DNA of 64,000 bases from Pseudomonas sp. 10S4. GTDB lineage: Bacteria; Pseudomonadota; Gammaproteobacteria; Pseudomonadales; Pseudomonadaceae. Shown here piece after piece: positions 17,049-26,325 of this stretch. The first letter of the stretch is position 1. The number at the start of each line of letters is the position of its first letter. Under the pieces are notes generated by a model. The model was not told the origin of the DNA and made no database searches. It saw only the letters and a list, made by a program, of their open reading frames with translations. The stretch is from NCBI RefSeq assembly GCF_034344865.1, contig NZ_CP133774.1, positions 6,138,001 to 6,202,000 on the forward strand, in the 5' to 3' direction. The translations under genes were made by a program, and so were the position numbers.

Positions 17049-17987
17049 ATGACTTCCGTGGCGTTTGTGGTATTCGAGGGGTTCCAGTCGATGGCGCTGG
17101 CAGCGATGCCGGTGTTCGAGTATGCCAACTTCAGTGCCGGCGAAGCGCTGTATGAAGTCAGCGTGTTGTCAGAGGATGGCCGCACGTTGCGCGCTTCTGG
17201 CGGATTGAGCGTCGGCACCGAGGCGTTCGATGCGCGGGTGTTCGACACGGTGGTCGTGGTCGGTGGCGACTCCATCATCGAACAGGCGCCCGAGGCGGTG
17301 CTGACGTACTTGCGCGGCAGCGTGAACACCGCACGACGCACCGCTTCGATCTGTTCCGGGGCGTTTGTATTGGCCCAGGCCGGGTTGCTTGACGGTCGGC
17401 GCGCCACCACCCATTGGGCGTATGCCCGGGAATTGCAGGCGCGGTTTCCGTCGATCAAGGTTGAGGAAGACCGGATATTCGTGGTCGACGGTTCGATCTG
17501 GACCTCGGCGGGCATGACCGCCGGCATCGACCTGGCGCTGGCGATGGTCGAAAAGGACCACGGCGCCGAACTGGCCCGGGCCGTGGCGCAGAAACTGGTG
17601 ATGTACCACCGTCGCGCGGGCGGTCAGTCGCAGCATTCGGCGCTGCTGGAACTGGAGCCAAAATCCGACCGCATCCAGACCGTGCTTGGCTACGCCCGGG
17701 AACACCTGACGTCGGCGTTGTCAGTGGAGCAATTGGCGGACGTGGCGCGGCTTAGCCCACGGCAGTTCAGTCGGGCGTTTCGTGCGGAAACCGGGCAGTC
17801 GCCGGCCAAGGCAATCGAGAATCTACGCCTGGAAGCGGCGCGGCAGATGCTGGAACGGGGGCGGCTGACGTTGGATCAGATTGCTGAAGAGACTGGGTTC
17901 AGCGATCGGCGTCGGATGCGCGAAGCCTTCCTTCGCGCATTCGGCCAACCGCCGCAGGTTATCCGGCGTAATGCCCGATCGGCCTGA
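17049..17987 (+). CDS. GlxA-family AraC-type transcriptional regulator (DJ-1/PfpI domain fused to HTH)
   Basis: 312 residues. The N-terminal 190 residues form a DJ-1/PfpI-like domain (VAFVVFEGFQSMALAAMPVF) with the nucleophile-elbow Cys retained in TASICSGAFVLAQAGLLDG and the GlxA motif RRATTHWAYARELQARFP. The C-terminal AraC/XylS domain has two helix-turn-helix units: SVEQLADVARLSPRQFSRAF and TLDQIAEETGFSDRRRMREA. It ends normally. The gene is divergent from the SDR at 16131-16923, its likely target. In this family the DJ-1 part senses a small molecule, as in GbdR-type regulators; the ligand here is not evident. Confidence 0.93.
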   Translation: MTSVAFVVFEGFQSMALAAMPVFEYANFSAGEALYEVSVLSEDGRTLRASGGLSVGTEAFDARVFDTVVVVGGDSIIEQAPEAVLTYLRGSVNTARRTASICSGAFVLAQAGLLDGRRATTHWAYARELQARFPSIKVEEDRIFVVDGSIWTSAGMTAGIDLALAMVEKDHGAELARAVAQKLVMYHRRAGGQSQHSALLELEPKSDRIQTVLGYAREHLTSALSVEQLADVARLSPRQFSRAFRAETGQSPAKAIENLRLEAARQMLERGRLTLDQIAEETGFSDRRRMREAFLRAFGQPPQVIRRNARSA

Positions 17988-18021
17988 CAACACGACTCAA
18001 TTTCAAACCTGACACCGCCCC

Positions 18022-18127
18022 TGTGGCGACGGAGCTTGCTCCCGTTGGACTGCGCAGCAGTCCCCTTCTTTTCAGGATAGAGCGGGGGCCGCTTCGCAGC
18101 CCAGCGGGAGCAAGCTCCCTCGCCACA
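18022..18127. repeat. Second REP-type palindrome pair (GTGGCGAGGGAGCTTGCTCCC class)
   Basis: TGTGGCGACGGAGCTTGCTC at the left is mirrored by GAGCAAGCTCCCTCGCCACA at the right, with inner arms around CTGCGCAGCAG and CTTCGCAGCCC. A different sequence class from the GTGGGAGC elements elsewhere in the window. Confidence 0.8.
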
Positions 18128-18199
18128 AAAGCCCATTCTCCACAAAAGCTCCTTCATTAGTTTTTGGCGACTTCAAGGTTGCTACAGAAGCAAGATCAA

Positions 18200-18225
18200 A
18201 GGATCGCTGCCTTCGGCAGCTCCTA
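18200..18225. repeat. Short dispersed hairpin repeat
   Basis: GGATCGCTGCCTTCGGCAGC contains GCTGCC-TTC-GGCAGC at 18206-18220, followed by TCCTAC, a palindromic unit common in Pseudomonas intergenic DNA. It lies just upstream of the methyltransferase-like gene. Confidence 0.5.
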
Positions 18226-18255
18226 CACTGAGGTGTATGACCTGTGGAGGTAGCC

Positions 18256-18915
18256 ATGAAAATCTCGCCCACTCTGGCGTTTTTCGCCGTTGTTTCTACT
18301 CTCGCCTACATTGGCCTCGCGGTGTGGGGGTTGGGCGGGTTTGCGGCGTACTTTTCTCATGGGTCGCTGGTGGTGATTGCGTTGGCGACACTGGTGATGG
18401 CCATTGCGTCGCTGTTTACCGAGGTCAATTTGAGTTCGGGCGAACGGGAGGATCGGGCCAATCGCTGGGTAATCTGGGCGTTCGGGGTCATCGGCGTGGT
18501 GAGCGGGTTTGTGCCGGCCTACACCGACCGCATCGACTTCTGGACCTTTGGTGGCGAGGGCGTGCGCTGGCTCGGTGCGCTGCTGTTCATCCTTGGCGGC
18601 GCGCTGCGGCTGTGGCCGGTGTTTGTGCTGGGCAAGCGTTTCAGCGGATTGGTGGCGATTCAGCCGGGACACACCCTGGTGACCGACGGCATCTACCGAA
18701 ATTTGCGCAACCCCAGTTATCTGGGGCTGATGGTCATTGCCATTGGTTGGGCACTGGCGTTTCGCTCGGGGGTTGGCCTGTTGCTGGCGGCGTTGACGCT
18801 GATCCCGCTGATCGCACGGATTAACGCCGAAGAGGCGCTGCTGCGAGCGCAGTTTGGTTGGGAATATGAGGTTTATTGCGGCAGGAGTTGGCGGCTGATT
18901 CCCGGAGTTTACTGA
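18256..18915 (+). CDS. Isoprenylcysteine carboxyl methyltransferase-like membrane protein
   Basis: 219 residues with five hydrophobic spans. The C-terminal half carries the ICMT/PEMT signature: HTLVTDGIYRNLRNPSYLG, then the distal NAEEALLRAQFGWEYEVYC, which in the family form the SAM and substrate sites at the membrane face. Bacterial homologues are mostly uncharacterised and rarely modify prenylated proteins; they may methylate lipids or small molecules. ATG at 18256 has GGAGG at good spacing; the ATG at 18244 lacks one. Monocistronic between two repeats. Confidence 0.85.
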   Translation: MKISPTLAFFAVVSTLAYIGLAVWGLGGFAAYFSHGSLVVIALATLVMAIASLFTEVNLSSGEREDRANRWVIWAFGVIGVVSGFVPAYTDRIDFWTFGGEGVRWLGALLFILGGALRLWPVFVLGKRFSGLVAIQPGHTLVTDGIYRNLRNPSYLGLMVIAIGWALAFRSGVGLLLAALTLIPLIARINAEEALLRAQFGWEYEVYCGRSWRLIPGVY

Positions 18916-18929
18916 CCAGCATTAATCAC

Positions 18930-19021
18930 TGTGGGAGCGGGCTTGCTCGCGAAAGCGGTGGGTCAGCCAATATTGATATCGACTGACATTACGCCTTCGC
19001 GAGCAAGCCCGCTCCCACAGG
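18930..19021. repeat. REPIN (paired REP palindromes)
   Basis: GTGGGAGCGGGCTTGCTCGC faces GCGAGCAAGCCCGCTCCCAC between two convergent genes. Confidence 0.9.
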
Positions 19022-19034
19022 GGATTGGGGTGGA

Positions 19035-19703
19035 TCAGGAAGAATGCAGTTGGATCCGGCCATCGGCGTTCGTACGGACCTCGACTGAGGTGTAGTCAGC
19101 CAATGTTGCATGCGGGGTCTCGATCGGGTGGTCGTGGGTCGACGTGATGATGACCAGGTCAGAACCGGCAGCTTCGGCCGCTTGTATCCCGACCGTGGCA
19201 TCTTCAAAAATCAGGCATTCAGTCACCTCAACACCCAACCGCTGAGCCGCCAGTCGATAGCCAGCCGGATCAGGCTTTCCGGCCTTCACGTCTTCAGCCG
19301 TGACCATCACACCCGGCTCAGGAATCCCCGCCGCCGCCATCCTCCGCAACGCCAACGCCCTCGGCGCCGAGGTGACAATCGCCCAGCGGTCGGCCGGCAG
19401 CGACTTCAGAAAATCCGCCGCACCCGCTACCTCGACAATCCCTTCCACATCCTCGATTTCCGCCTCGGTAATCCAGGCGGCTTCAGCCTCGGCATCCAGC
19501 CCCGGCAGAGCCTGACGATTAACGGTATCGATAGCGCGAGCGCCGTGGATGGTCGGCAGGAAGGTCTGGACATCAAGACCATGGCGCACGGCCCAGGTTG
19601 TCCAGATCCGCTCGGCGGCGGCGATGGAGTTGAGAACGGTGCCGTCCATGTCGAACAGAAAGGCGCGGTATGGCGTATCGAAAACGGATGTTTTAGCAGG
19701 CAA
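19035..19703 (-). CDS. HAD-superfamily sugar/glycerol phosphatase-like hydrolase
   Basis: 222 residues from a TTG start at 19703, chosen because AGGAAG lies about 7 bases upstream; an ATG at 19760 would add 19 residues with no ribosome site. HAD motif I is FLFDMDGTVLNS (nucleophile Asp and acid Asp), motif II Thr/Ser in AIVTSAPRAL, motif III Lys in VKAGKPDPAGY, and motif IV ECLIFEDATVGIQAAEAAG. The small helical cap is inserted between motifs I and II. This pattern matches the GPP/DOG1/YfbT-like subfamily that removes phosphate from glycerol-3-phosphate or sugar phosphates. Precise substrate unknown. Confidence 0.88.
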   Translation of the reverse strand: MPAKTSVFDTPYRAFLFDMDGTVLNSIAAAERIWTTWAVRHGLDVQTFLPTIHGARAIDTVNRQALPGLDAEAEAAWITEAEIEDVEGIVEVAGAADFLKSLPADRWAIVTSAPRALALRRMAAAGIPEPGVMVTAEDVKAGKPDPAGYRLAAQRLGVEVTECLIFEDATVGIQAAEAAGSDLVIITSTHDHPIETPHATLADYTSVEVRTNADGRIQLHSS

Positions 19704-19766
19704 AAGACAGCTTCCTATCGCAAGGGCCGGGCGGGCAATGTAACACCACTGGTCGCCCACGAGCGC

Positions 19767-20174
19767 CTACAGGTGACGGTGTGACTTTAAGGCCCCGTCC
19801 ACACAATCGAGCAACTGCCCCAGCGCCCAGGGCTTCTTGATGAACGCCACCTCATGCCGTACTCCGGCGCTTTGCGGGGTTTCGAAGCCGGACATAATCA
19901 TGATCGGCTTGTCCGGCCAGCGATCACCGAACTCATTGGCCAGGTCCGCGCCGTTGCGCTTGCCGGGCATGGTGATGTCCGTCAGCAACAATTTGACCTC
20001 GCCCGCGTGCTGTTCCAGGAACTGCGCTGCCGCATCCGCGCTGGTGTGCGGCTGCACGACGAAGCCTTCTTCCTGAAGAATTTCGCACAGAAACTCCAGA
20101 ATCAGCGGGTCATCCTCCACCACCAGAATCAAGCTGCCGGGAAGCGACTCGCCCGCCTTTGATATTGGATTCAT
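19767..20174 (-). CDS. Stand-alone response-regulator receiver protein
   Basis: About 135 residues comprising a single CheY-like receiver domain: acidic pocket D21-D22 in ILVVEDDPLILEFL, phospho-acceptor D66 in LLLTDITMPG, Thr/Ser switch in IMIMSGFE and Lys in FIKKPWALGQLL. There is no output domain. Such receivers usually act in phosphorelays with hybrid kinases located elsewhere. I prefer the ATG at 20174; a GTG at 20198 is in frame. No partner kinase lies next to it. Confidence 0.88.
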   Translation of the reverse strand: MNPISKAGESLPGSLILVVEDDPLILEFLCEILQEEGFVVQPHTSADAAAQFLEQHAGEVKLLLTDITMPGKRNGADLANEFGDRWPDKPIMIMSGFETPQSAGVRHEVAFIKKPWALGQLLDCVDGALKSHRHL

Positions 20175-20287
20175 GACCTGACCACTCCCTGATTGCACCC
20201 ATAATTTCGCAGTTTAAATCCGCCACCTATCAGGTATGAGCAGCGGGGTTGGCGGAAATTCATTTTTGATACAGTCAGGTGAAGAAA

Positions 20288-21895
20288 TCAGGCGTCCTGC
20301 AGGATCAGATCGGCGCCCTTCTCCGCCACCATCAGCACTGCGGCGTGGGTATTACCGCTCGTCACATTGGGGAAAATCGATGCATCGACGATGCGCAAAC
20401 CACCGATCCCATGCACTTTAAGCCGCTTGTCGACCACCGATTTCTGTTCATCCGCACCCATCGCGCACGAGCCACACAGGTGATAGATCGAACCGCTGTT
20501 CTCGCGAAAATACTGCAACATCTGCTCGTCGCTTTCGACCACTGGCCCCGGCAAAACCTCTGCAACGGTGATGCCCTTGAGTGCCGGCGCCTGCATGATT
20601 TTGCGCATCAGCCGACTGCCCTGGATCACCTCGTCGATGTCCTTTTGCGTGCTCAGGTAATTGGGGTCGATCAGCGCTGCGTCCCGAGGGTTCTTCGACT
20701 TGATCTCGATATGCCCGCGGCTGGTGGGCCGGCACGGGTTGAAGCACAGCAGGAAGCCTGAATACGGTTCGGGCTTGAGGCTGGCCTTGTTGTTTTTCGG
20801 GATCTGGTACGACAGCGGGTTGAAGTACAACTGCAGGTTCGGATTGGCTTGGGCTTCATTGCCACGGAAGAAACCACCGGCCTGATTGACGCTCATCGCC
20901 AGCGCGCCCTTGCGGGTCAGCAGGTATTTAAGGCCGAGTTTGAACTGACCGAACAACGAGCTGAGCTGATCATTCAACGTCGGGATGTTGGCCTTGTAGT
21001 AATAGCTGGCGCACAGGTGATCCTGGAGGTTCTGCCCCACCGCCGGCAGGTGTTTGACCAGCGGGATCTGATGTTTGGCCAGCAGCGCCTGATCGGCGAC
21101 ACCGGACAATTGCAGAATCTTCGGCGTATCGACGGCACCGGCGCAGAGGATCACTTCTTTGCGTGCAGTAAAGGTGCGGACCACGCCGTGCTGAGTCACG
21201 GAAATACCGGTCGCACGCTCGTTATCGAACAACACCCGATCCACCAGGGCGTAATGCTCGACCGTCAGGTTCGGGCGGCTGAGTGCAGGGTGCAAATGCG
21301 CAAAACTACTGGAACTGCGCTGGCCGTCCTTGGTGTTGACGTCGTAGATGCCCGAGCCTTCGAATTTCGGCCCGTTGAAGTCATCACTGTGCGGATAGCC
21401 GAGTTCGTCGCAGCCCTTGAGGAACACATCGCAGATCGGATGGGTCTGGCCCTTCATCGGGGTGATGCTGATCGGGCCGCTGCCACCGTGGTATTCGCTG
21501 TCGCCCAGCGGATGATTTTCCAGTTTGCGGAAGTACGGCAGCACGTCCTTGAAACCCCAGCCGTCGTTGCCGTTGGCCGCCCAGTCGTCGAAGTCATGGG
21601 CCTGGCCACGGACGTAGACCATCGCGTTGATCGAGCCCGAACCGCCCTGCACCTTGCCGCGCGGGGCATAGATTTCCCGGTTGTTCAGCTGCTTTTGCGG
21701 TTGGCTGTAGTACATCCAGTTGAAGGTCGGGTTGTAATACATTTTGGCGAAGCCGACCGGGATCTTGAACCACAGGGAACTGTCCTTGCCGCCCGCCTCC
21801 AGCAGCAACACCGTGTATTTCCCCGAGGCCGAAAGCCGATTGGCGAGGATGCAGCCCGCGGCGCCTGCGCCAGCGATGATGTAGTCGTATGTCAT
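20288..21895 (-). CDS. GMC-family FAD-dependent oxidoreductase (choline/alcohol dehydrogenase-like)
   Basis: 535 residues. N-terminal FAD motif DYIIAGAGAAGCILANRLSA, GMC signature 1 around PRGKVQGGSGSINAMVYVRG and signature 2 around GAVDTPKILQLSGV. The C-terminal active-site region SGSIYHLCGSCAMG contains the catalytic His, and NVTSGNTHAAVLMVAEKGA the second His/Asn region. Members oxidise primary alcohols such as choline, polyols or long-chain alcohols to aldehydes. It is downstream of the acid-sugar dehydratase and permease genes on the same strand with a REPIN in the gap, so it may belong to that catabolic set, with the aldehyde dehydrogenase at 24667 taking its product. Confidence 0.9.
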   Translation of the reverse strand: MTYDYIIAGAGAAGCILANRLSASGKYTVLLLEAGGKDSSLWFKIPVGFAKMYYNPTFNWMYYSQPQKQLNNREIYAPRGKVQGGSGSINAMVYVRGQAHDFDDWAANGNDGWGFKDVLPYFRKLENHPLGDSEYHGGSGPISITPMKGQTHPICDVFLKGCDELGYPHSDDFNGPKFEGSGIYDVNTKDGQRSSSSFAHLHPALSRPNLTVEHYALVDRVLFDNERATGISVTQHGVVRTFTARKEVILCAGAVDTPKILQLSGVADQALLAKHQIPLVKHLPAVGQNLQDHLCASYYYKANIPTLNDQLSSLFGQFKLGLKYLLTRKGALAMSVNQAGGFFRGNEAQANPNLQLYFNPLSYQIPKNNKASLKPEPYSGFLLCFNPCRPTSRGHIEIKSKNPRDAALIDPNYLSTQKDIDEVIQGSRLMRKIMQAPALKGITVAEVLPGPVVESDEQMLQYFRENSGSIYHLCGSCAMGADEQKSVVDKRLKVHGIGGLRIVDASIFPNVTSGNTHAAVLMVAEKGADLILQDA

Positions 21896-21932
21896 GTAAG
21901 TCGTTGTCCAAATAAACCGTCAGGCGCAAACC

Positions 21933-22022
21933 CTGTGGGAGCGGGCTTGCTCGCGAAAGCGGTGGGTCAGTCACTATCGTTGTTGACTGCCAGGCCGCCT
22001 TCGCGAGCAAGCCCGCTCCCAC
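21933..22022. repeat. REPIN (paired REP palindromes)
   Basis: TGTGGGAGCGGGCTTGCTCG faces CGAGCAAGCCCGCTCCCACA within the gap between the dehydratase and GMC genes. Confidence 0.9.
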
Positions 22023-22043
22023 AAGGGAACTGCGCCATTTTCG

Positions 22044-23261
22044 TCAGCCTCTGGCCGGCGATGTGTCTTTGACGTCTGCCGGGGTCGGCGCCATTTGCAG
22101 GTGCAAACGCTCGCCGGTGTACGGCGAATGCTTGCGCACCACGTCCATGTTCAGTTCCACCCCAAGCCCCGGCTCGGTGGACGGGATGATGTAGCCGTCC
22201 TCCCATTGCAGCGGCTTGGTCAGCACTTCAGCGTGGAAACCGCCCCAGGTCATGATGCTTTCCTGGATCAGGAAGTTCGGCGTGCAGGTCGCCAACTGGA
22301 AACTCGCCGCCGCGCCAATCGGCCCGTTGTAAAGGTGCGGGGCGATTTGTGCGTAGTAGGCTTCGGCCATGCTCGCGATTTTCTTGGCTTCCAGCAGTCC
22401 GCCGCAGCGCGCCACGTTCATTTGCAGAATCGACGCACCGCCGGCCTGCAACAGCTTGAAGAATTCGTACTTGGTGGTCAGCCGCTCGCCCGTGGCAATC
22501 GGGATTGTGGTTTTGGCCGCGACTTGCGCCATCGCCTCTTCCTGACCTGGTGGCACCGGTTCTTCGAACCACAGCGGGTCGTATTTCTCCAGGCGCTTGG
22601 CCAGGCGAATCGCTGACGACGGGACCATTTGCCCGTGAGTGCCGAACAGCAGGTCGCACTTGTCGCCCACCGCTTCGCGGATCTTGCGGCAGAAGGTTTC
22701 GCAGCGTTCCAGCACTTCCAGCGAAATCTGGTGCCCGGAGTAGGCGGTGTATGGCCCGGCCGGGTCGAACTTCACGGCGGTGAAGCCTTTACTCATGTTC
22801 TCGACGGCGCACTCGGCGGCCAGGTCCGGGTCGTCGTAGTCGTACTCGCCCTTGCTGTTGACCGGGTACAGGTAGGTATAGGAACGCAGGCGTTCGTTGA
22901 CCTTGCCGCCCAACAGTTCGTAAACCGGTTTGTTCGCCGCTTTGCCGATGATGTCCCAGCAGGCCATCTCCAGGCCGCTAACCACGCCCATCATCGTCAG
23001 GTCCGGGCGCTGGGTGAAACCGCTGGAATAGGCCTGACGGAAAAAGCGTTCGATGTGGTGCGGGTCGTGGTTGAGCAGGTAGCGCTCGAACACGTCTTCG
23101 ATGATCGGCAGCATGGCTTTAGGGCCGAAAGTCGCGGCGTAGATCTCGCCGACGCCTTCAATGCCGCAATCGGTCTTGAGCTTGACGAACAGCCAGTACA
23201 TGCCGCCGATGTGCGGTGGCGGGACGGCAACAATGTGAGTTTCAAGGGCGACGATTTTCAT
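22044..23261 (-). CDS. Enolase-superfamily (mandelate racemase/muconate lactonising) acid-sugar dehydratase
   Basis: 405 residues. N-terminal capping domain (MKIVALETHIVAVPPPHIGG) followed by a modified TIM barrel. Metal-ligand carboxylates are in CDLLFGTHGQM, DPLWFEEPVPP and IATGERLTT, with the barrel Lys in AVKFDPAGP and the catalytic His in APHLYNGPIG. This set is that of sugar-acid dehydratases, which remove water from aldonic or aldaric acids to give 2-keto-3-deoxy acids. ATG at 23261 sits one base after the stop of the permease gene (TGAGATG), so translation is coupled. Which sugar acid is used cannot be told. The permease next door is probably its import system. Confidence 0.88.
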   Translation of the reverse strand: MKIVALETHIVAVPPPHIGGMYWLFVKLKTDCGIEGVGEIYAATFGPKAMLPIIEDVFERYLLNHDPHHIERFFRQAYSSGFTQRPDLTMMGVVSGLEMACWDIIGKAANKPVYELLGGKVNERLRSYTYLYPVNSKGEYDYDDPDLAAECAVENMSKGFTAVKFDPAGPYTAYSGHQISLEVLERCETFCRKIREAVGDKCDLLFGTHGQMVPSSAIRLAKRLEKYDPLWFEEPVPPGQEEAMAQVAAKTTIPIATGERLTTKYEFFKLLQAGGASILQMNVARCGGLLEAKKIASMAEAYYAQIAPHLYNGPIGAAASFQLATCTPNFLIQESIMTWGGFHAEVLTKPLQWEDGYIIPSTEPGLGVELNMDVVRKHSPYTGERLHLQMAPTPADVKDTSPARG

Positions 23262-23262
23262 C

Positions 23263-24582
23263 TCAAGCACCTGTCTTGATCAAAGATTGACGGTTGATAC
23301 GAGCGCGCAAGGTCAGGGCCGCGAGGGTCCCGAGCAGGCCGACGAAAGCGATGTAGCCGAAATACAGCTTGTAACCAACGGCACCGGGGAAGTGTTCGGT
23401 GAGGTAACCGTTGATCAACGGAATAAAGGCGTCCGGCAGGTAACCGACCACCGAGACAATGCCGATGGCCAGGCCGGTGATGCGCAGCGGAATGTTGCAG
23501 GTGTCGAGGATCGCCCAGTACAAGCCGCGAATCGCGTAAGTCATCAAACCGATGAAGATCACTGTGCCGATCAGCAGGCCCATGCTGTTGAGCGCCGGGA
23601 ACACGATCAGGCCGACCATCGCCAATGTCGCGAAGAACAGCGCCACGATCAGCACCGAGATGTTCGAGAATTTGTCACCGAGCCAGCCGCCGCCAATGCC
23701 ACCAATCGGGCGCATCCACAATTTGATGGTGGTGATGGTGCCGGCCATGACCGCGGTCATACCGCCGCCCTGCAAGTAATCGGAGAAGCTGTAGGTGGCC
23801 CAGAAGATGTGATAACCGCAGAACACGATGGCCGTGACCAGCCACAGCTCAGGGATTTTCACCAGGGTGGTCAGGTCGCTGAGCAGGTTGTACTTGCCCT
23901 TCTCCACCGGCGCCGTGTCTTCCATCGACTTCGGGTCCTTGATCAGCACCAGCACACAGCCGATGGCGATACAGGTGAAGGCATACAGGTAAACCACATG
24001 CTTGAAGCCTTCGGCGGCGGACTCGCCACGGGTTTCGGTGGCGAAGGCGAACAGCCCCAAAGCAACGGTCGCCAGCAAGGCTTCCACCAGGCCGCGACCG
24101 CCGTCGAGGATGCCGAAGAACCGGCCCTGTTCAGTGTGATGGGCAATCATCTTCACCCGCTTGAGCACCGAGGCCCAGAACGTCAGGCCGGTGGTCAGGC
24201 CCCAGCAACCGAAGATGATCATCAAACCGGTCATCGACGGTGCCGTGGAGTACCAAAGCCCCAGGGCTCCGGTGGCCACCAGCGAAAAGAAAATCAGGAA
24301 CCGTGGCGCAATCCGGTCCGCCAACCAGCCGCTCGGCAAGTAGCTGAGCAGGAAAATCGTCCCGAGCATCGAGTACAGATACCCCAGCTCGCTGTGGTTG
24401 ATCTGGAACACTTCGAGCATGGTGGTCTGGTAGACCTGACGCAGGTACAGGATCGGGTAGATCGCCCCGGCGGCCAGTACCAAGAGCATCAACTGGAAAT
24501 AGCGACTTCCCTTGTCACTGTGGCTTTTTGCACCCGCGTTCGAACCCTGAACAGCGGCAACAGTGGTTGCAGGCTTGGACAT
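23263..24582 (-). CDS. MFS permease, probably for an organic or sugar acid
   Basis: 439 residues with twelve predicted spans, a 30-residue soluble N-terminus and a central loop after span 6 (LIKDPKSMEDTAPVEKGKYN). The loop between spans 2 and 3 reads GWLADRIAPRFL, the usual MFS motif A, and GGWLGDKFSN is its second-half copy. It resembles the YihN/anion:cation symporter type. The gene overlaps functionally with the dehydratase downstream (stop and next start separated by one base). Likely the first gene of a permease-dehydratase operon, read from the 85-base gap after the aldehyde dehydrogenase. Confidence 0.88.
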   Translation of the reverse strand: MSKPATTVAAVQGSNAGAKSHSDKGSRYFQLMLLVLAAGAIYPILYLRQVYQTTMLEVFQINHSELGYLYSMLGTIFLLSYLPSGWLADRIAPRFLIFFSLVATGALGLWYSTAPSMTGLMIIFGCWGLTTGLTFWASVLKRVKMIAHHTEQGRFFGILDGGRGLVEALLATVALGLFAFATETRGESAAEGFKHVVYLYAFTCIAIGCVLVLIKDPKSMEDTAPVEKGKYNLLSDLTTLVKIPELWLVTAIVFCGYHIFWATYSFSDYLQGGGMTAVMAGTITTIKLWMRPIGGIGGGWLGDKFSNISVLIVALFFATLAMVGLIVFPALNSMGLLIGTVIFIGLMTYAIRGLYWAILDTCNIPLRITGLAIGIVSVVGYLPDAFIPLINGYLTEHFPGAVGYKLYFGYIAFVGLLGTLAALTLRARINRQSLIKTGA

Positions 24583-24666
24583 CTGTGAGACCTCGGGTAG
24601 CCCGGTGGTCCGGGCGCCCCAAATAATTGTTTTTATAGGTGTGGCGTGAGGCGTGTTACGGGTGGA

Positions 24667-26091
24667 TCAGTACTTCATGACGACGAGTCGGGTCTGGGTG
24701 AATTCGAGCATGCCGTGCTTGCCGTCATCGCCGCCAAGGCCCGAACGTTTCCAACCGGCGTGGAAGCCCTGGTACGGGTCGGCCGGGGTGCGATTGACGT
24801 ACAACTCGCCAGCCTCGATGGCGTTGGCGACTTTCATGGTGGTGCGGTAGTTCTCGGTGTACAGCACCGACGACAGGCCGAACTGGTGATCGTTGGCCAT
24901 GGCCAGCGCTTCGTCGATGTCGCGGTACTTGAGCACCGGCAGCACCGGGCCGAAGATTTCTTCCTGGATGATTTCCATGTCCTGGCGGCAGTTACTCAGC
25001 AGCGTCGGCGGGTAGAAATGACCGTTGCCCTGCGGGATAAAACCGCCTGTTTCCAGTACAGCACCGTCGGCGACGGCGCGCTCGACCATGGCGTGAATGT
25101 TCTGCTGCGAACTGGCGTTGACCAACGGGCCCATCAGGCTGGCGTCGGCGGCGCGGTCGCCGAACTTCACGGCGCTGATTTTCGATTTCAGCAAGGCGAG
25201 GAACTGCTCGTAGACGCTTTCCTGCACATAGACCCGTTCGACCGCCGTGCACAACTGGCCGCAGTGGGTGGTCTTGGAAGCGACGATGGCGCTGGCAGCG
25301 GCTTCCAGATCGGCATCGGCTTCGATGATCGCCGGGGTTTTGCCGCCCAGTTCCAGCGATGGCTTGGCGATGTTGGCCTTGCAGTAATCGAGCACGATGC
25401 GCCCGGCGTTGACGCTGCCGGTCAGAGTGATCAAACCGACGGCTTTGTGGGTGCAAACCGCCGCAGCAGTGGCGTGATCCATGGTCAGGATGTTCACGAC
25501 GCCGGCCGGCAAACCGGATTGCTGCACAGCCTTGGCGATTTCAAACGCCGAGGTCGGGGTGTTGTTGCTCGGGCGCACCACCACGGTGTTGCCGGCAATC
25601 AGCGCCGGGGCGATTTTGCGCAGCAGCGTATAGACCGGGTAGTTGAACGGAATCAGGCACGCGACCACGCCAATCGGCTCGCGGTGCAGGAAGAGGTTTT
25701 CGTTCGGGGTGTCGCTGGGAATGATCTCGCCTTCGATCCGGCGCGCCCATTCGGCGTGGTAACGGGTGATCTGCGCGGAGTAACGGGCTTCGTTGCTGGC
25801 GTCACTGACGCTCTTGCCGGACTCGGCGGCCAGGGCTTCACCGATGTTTTCGGCGCAGGCTTCAAGGGCGTCGGCGAATGAGCGCAAGTGCTCGGCGCGT
25901 TCGATGCTGGTGAGCTTGCCCCAAAGCTTCTGGGCCGCGGCGGCAGCGTCGACGGCAGCGGTGGCTTCAGCGGTGGTGGCCGCCGAGACCTGACCGACCA
26001 AGGCTTCGGTCGCCGGGTTGTAGACCGCAATCAGCGCATCGCTGGCAGGCTCAATGAAGTGACCGTTTACAAAGTTTCGCTCGAGTCGCAT
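24667..26091 (-). CDS. NAD-dependent aldehyde dehydrogenase, lactaldehyde dehydrogenase AldA-like
   Basis: 474 residues. Catalytic Cys in THCGQLCTAVERVYVQ, general-base Glu in KPSLELGGKTPAII, cofactor loop TLTGSVNAGR and the C-terminal FHAGWKRSGLGGDDG. The H-C-G-Q-x-C-x-x-x-E-R arrangement is typical of AldA, which oxidises L-lactaldehyde and glycolaldehyde arising from deoxy-sugar and pentose breakdown. It is first in the minus-strand set followed by the permease, dehydratase and GMC oxidoreductase, and downstream of the LysR gene at 26326, which may control the set. Substrate specificity is inferred only from the family resemblance. Confidence 0.9.
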   Translation of the reverse strand: MRLERNFVNGHFIEPASDALIAVYNPATEALVGQVSAATTAEATAAVDAAAAAQKLWGKLTSIERAEHLRSFADALEACAENIGEALAAESGKSVSDASNEARYSAQITRYHAEWARRIEGEIIPSDTPNENLFLHREPIGVVACLIPFNYPVYTLLRKIAPALIAGNTVVVRPSNNTPTSAFEIAKAVQQSGLPAGVVNILTMDHATAAAVCTHKAVGLITLTGSVNAGRIVLDYCKANIAKPSLELGGKTPAIIEADADLEAAASAIVASKTTHCGQLCTAVERVYVQESVYEQFLALLKSKISAVKFGDRAADASLMGPLVNASSQQNIHAMVERAVADGAVLETGGFIPQGNGHFYPPTLLSNCRQDMEIIQEEIFGPVLPVLKYRDIDEALAMANDHQFGLSSVLYTENYRTTMKVANAIEAGELYVNRTPADPYQGFHAGWKRSGLGGDDGKHGMLEFTQTRLVVMKY

Positions 26092-26219
26092 GTGAATCGC
26101 CCATCGTTGTTTTTATCCAGTTCCCGCAGTCTTGGCATCCTGAACGGGTTGAACAAACGATTTATTGAGCGACAGAACATTCGAAAAATGCAGGTTACGC
26201 ATTGAACGAATCAAATCCC

Positions 26220-26312
26220 CTGTGGGAGCGAGCTTGCTCGCGATGACGGAGTTTCAGACAGCATCAATGTTGACTGACACGGCCTCATCGCGAGCAAGCT
26301 CGCTCCCACAGG
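26220..26312. repeat. REPIN (variant GTGGGAGCGAGCTTGCTCGC)
   Basis: GTGGGAGCGAGCTTGCTCGC faces GCGAGCAAGCTCGCTCCCAC. The fourth-block G-to-A change is present in both arms, so the pairing is compensated. Confidence 0.9.
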
Positions 26313-26325
26313 GATTTGCAGTGTT

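Noticed and set aside
20849..22072. 407-codon plus-strand open frame opposite the GMC oxidoreductase
   Set aside because: Antisense shadow; reads through the REPIN and has no recognisable domain.
23287..25881. Two plus-strand open frames above 400 codons opposite MFS and aldehyde dehydrogenase genes
   Set aside because: Shadows of GC-rich genes with strong codon-position bias; products rich in Gln, His and Asp with no motifs.
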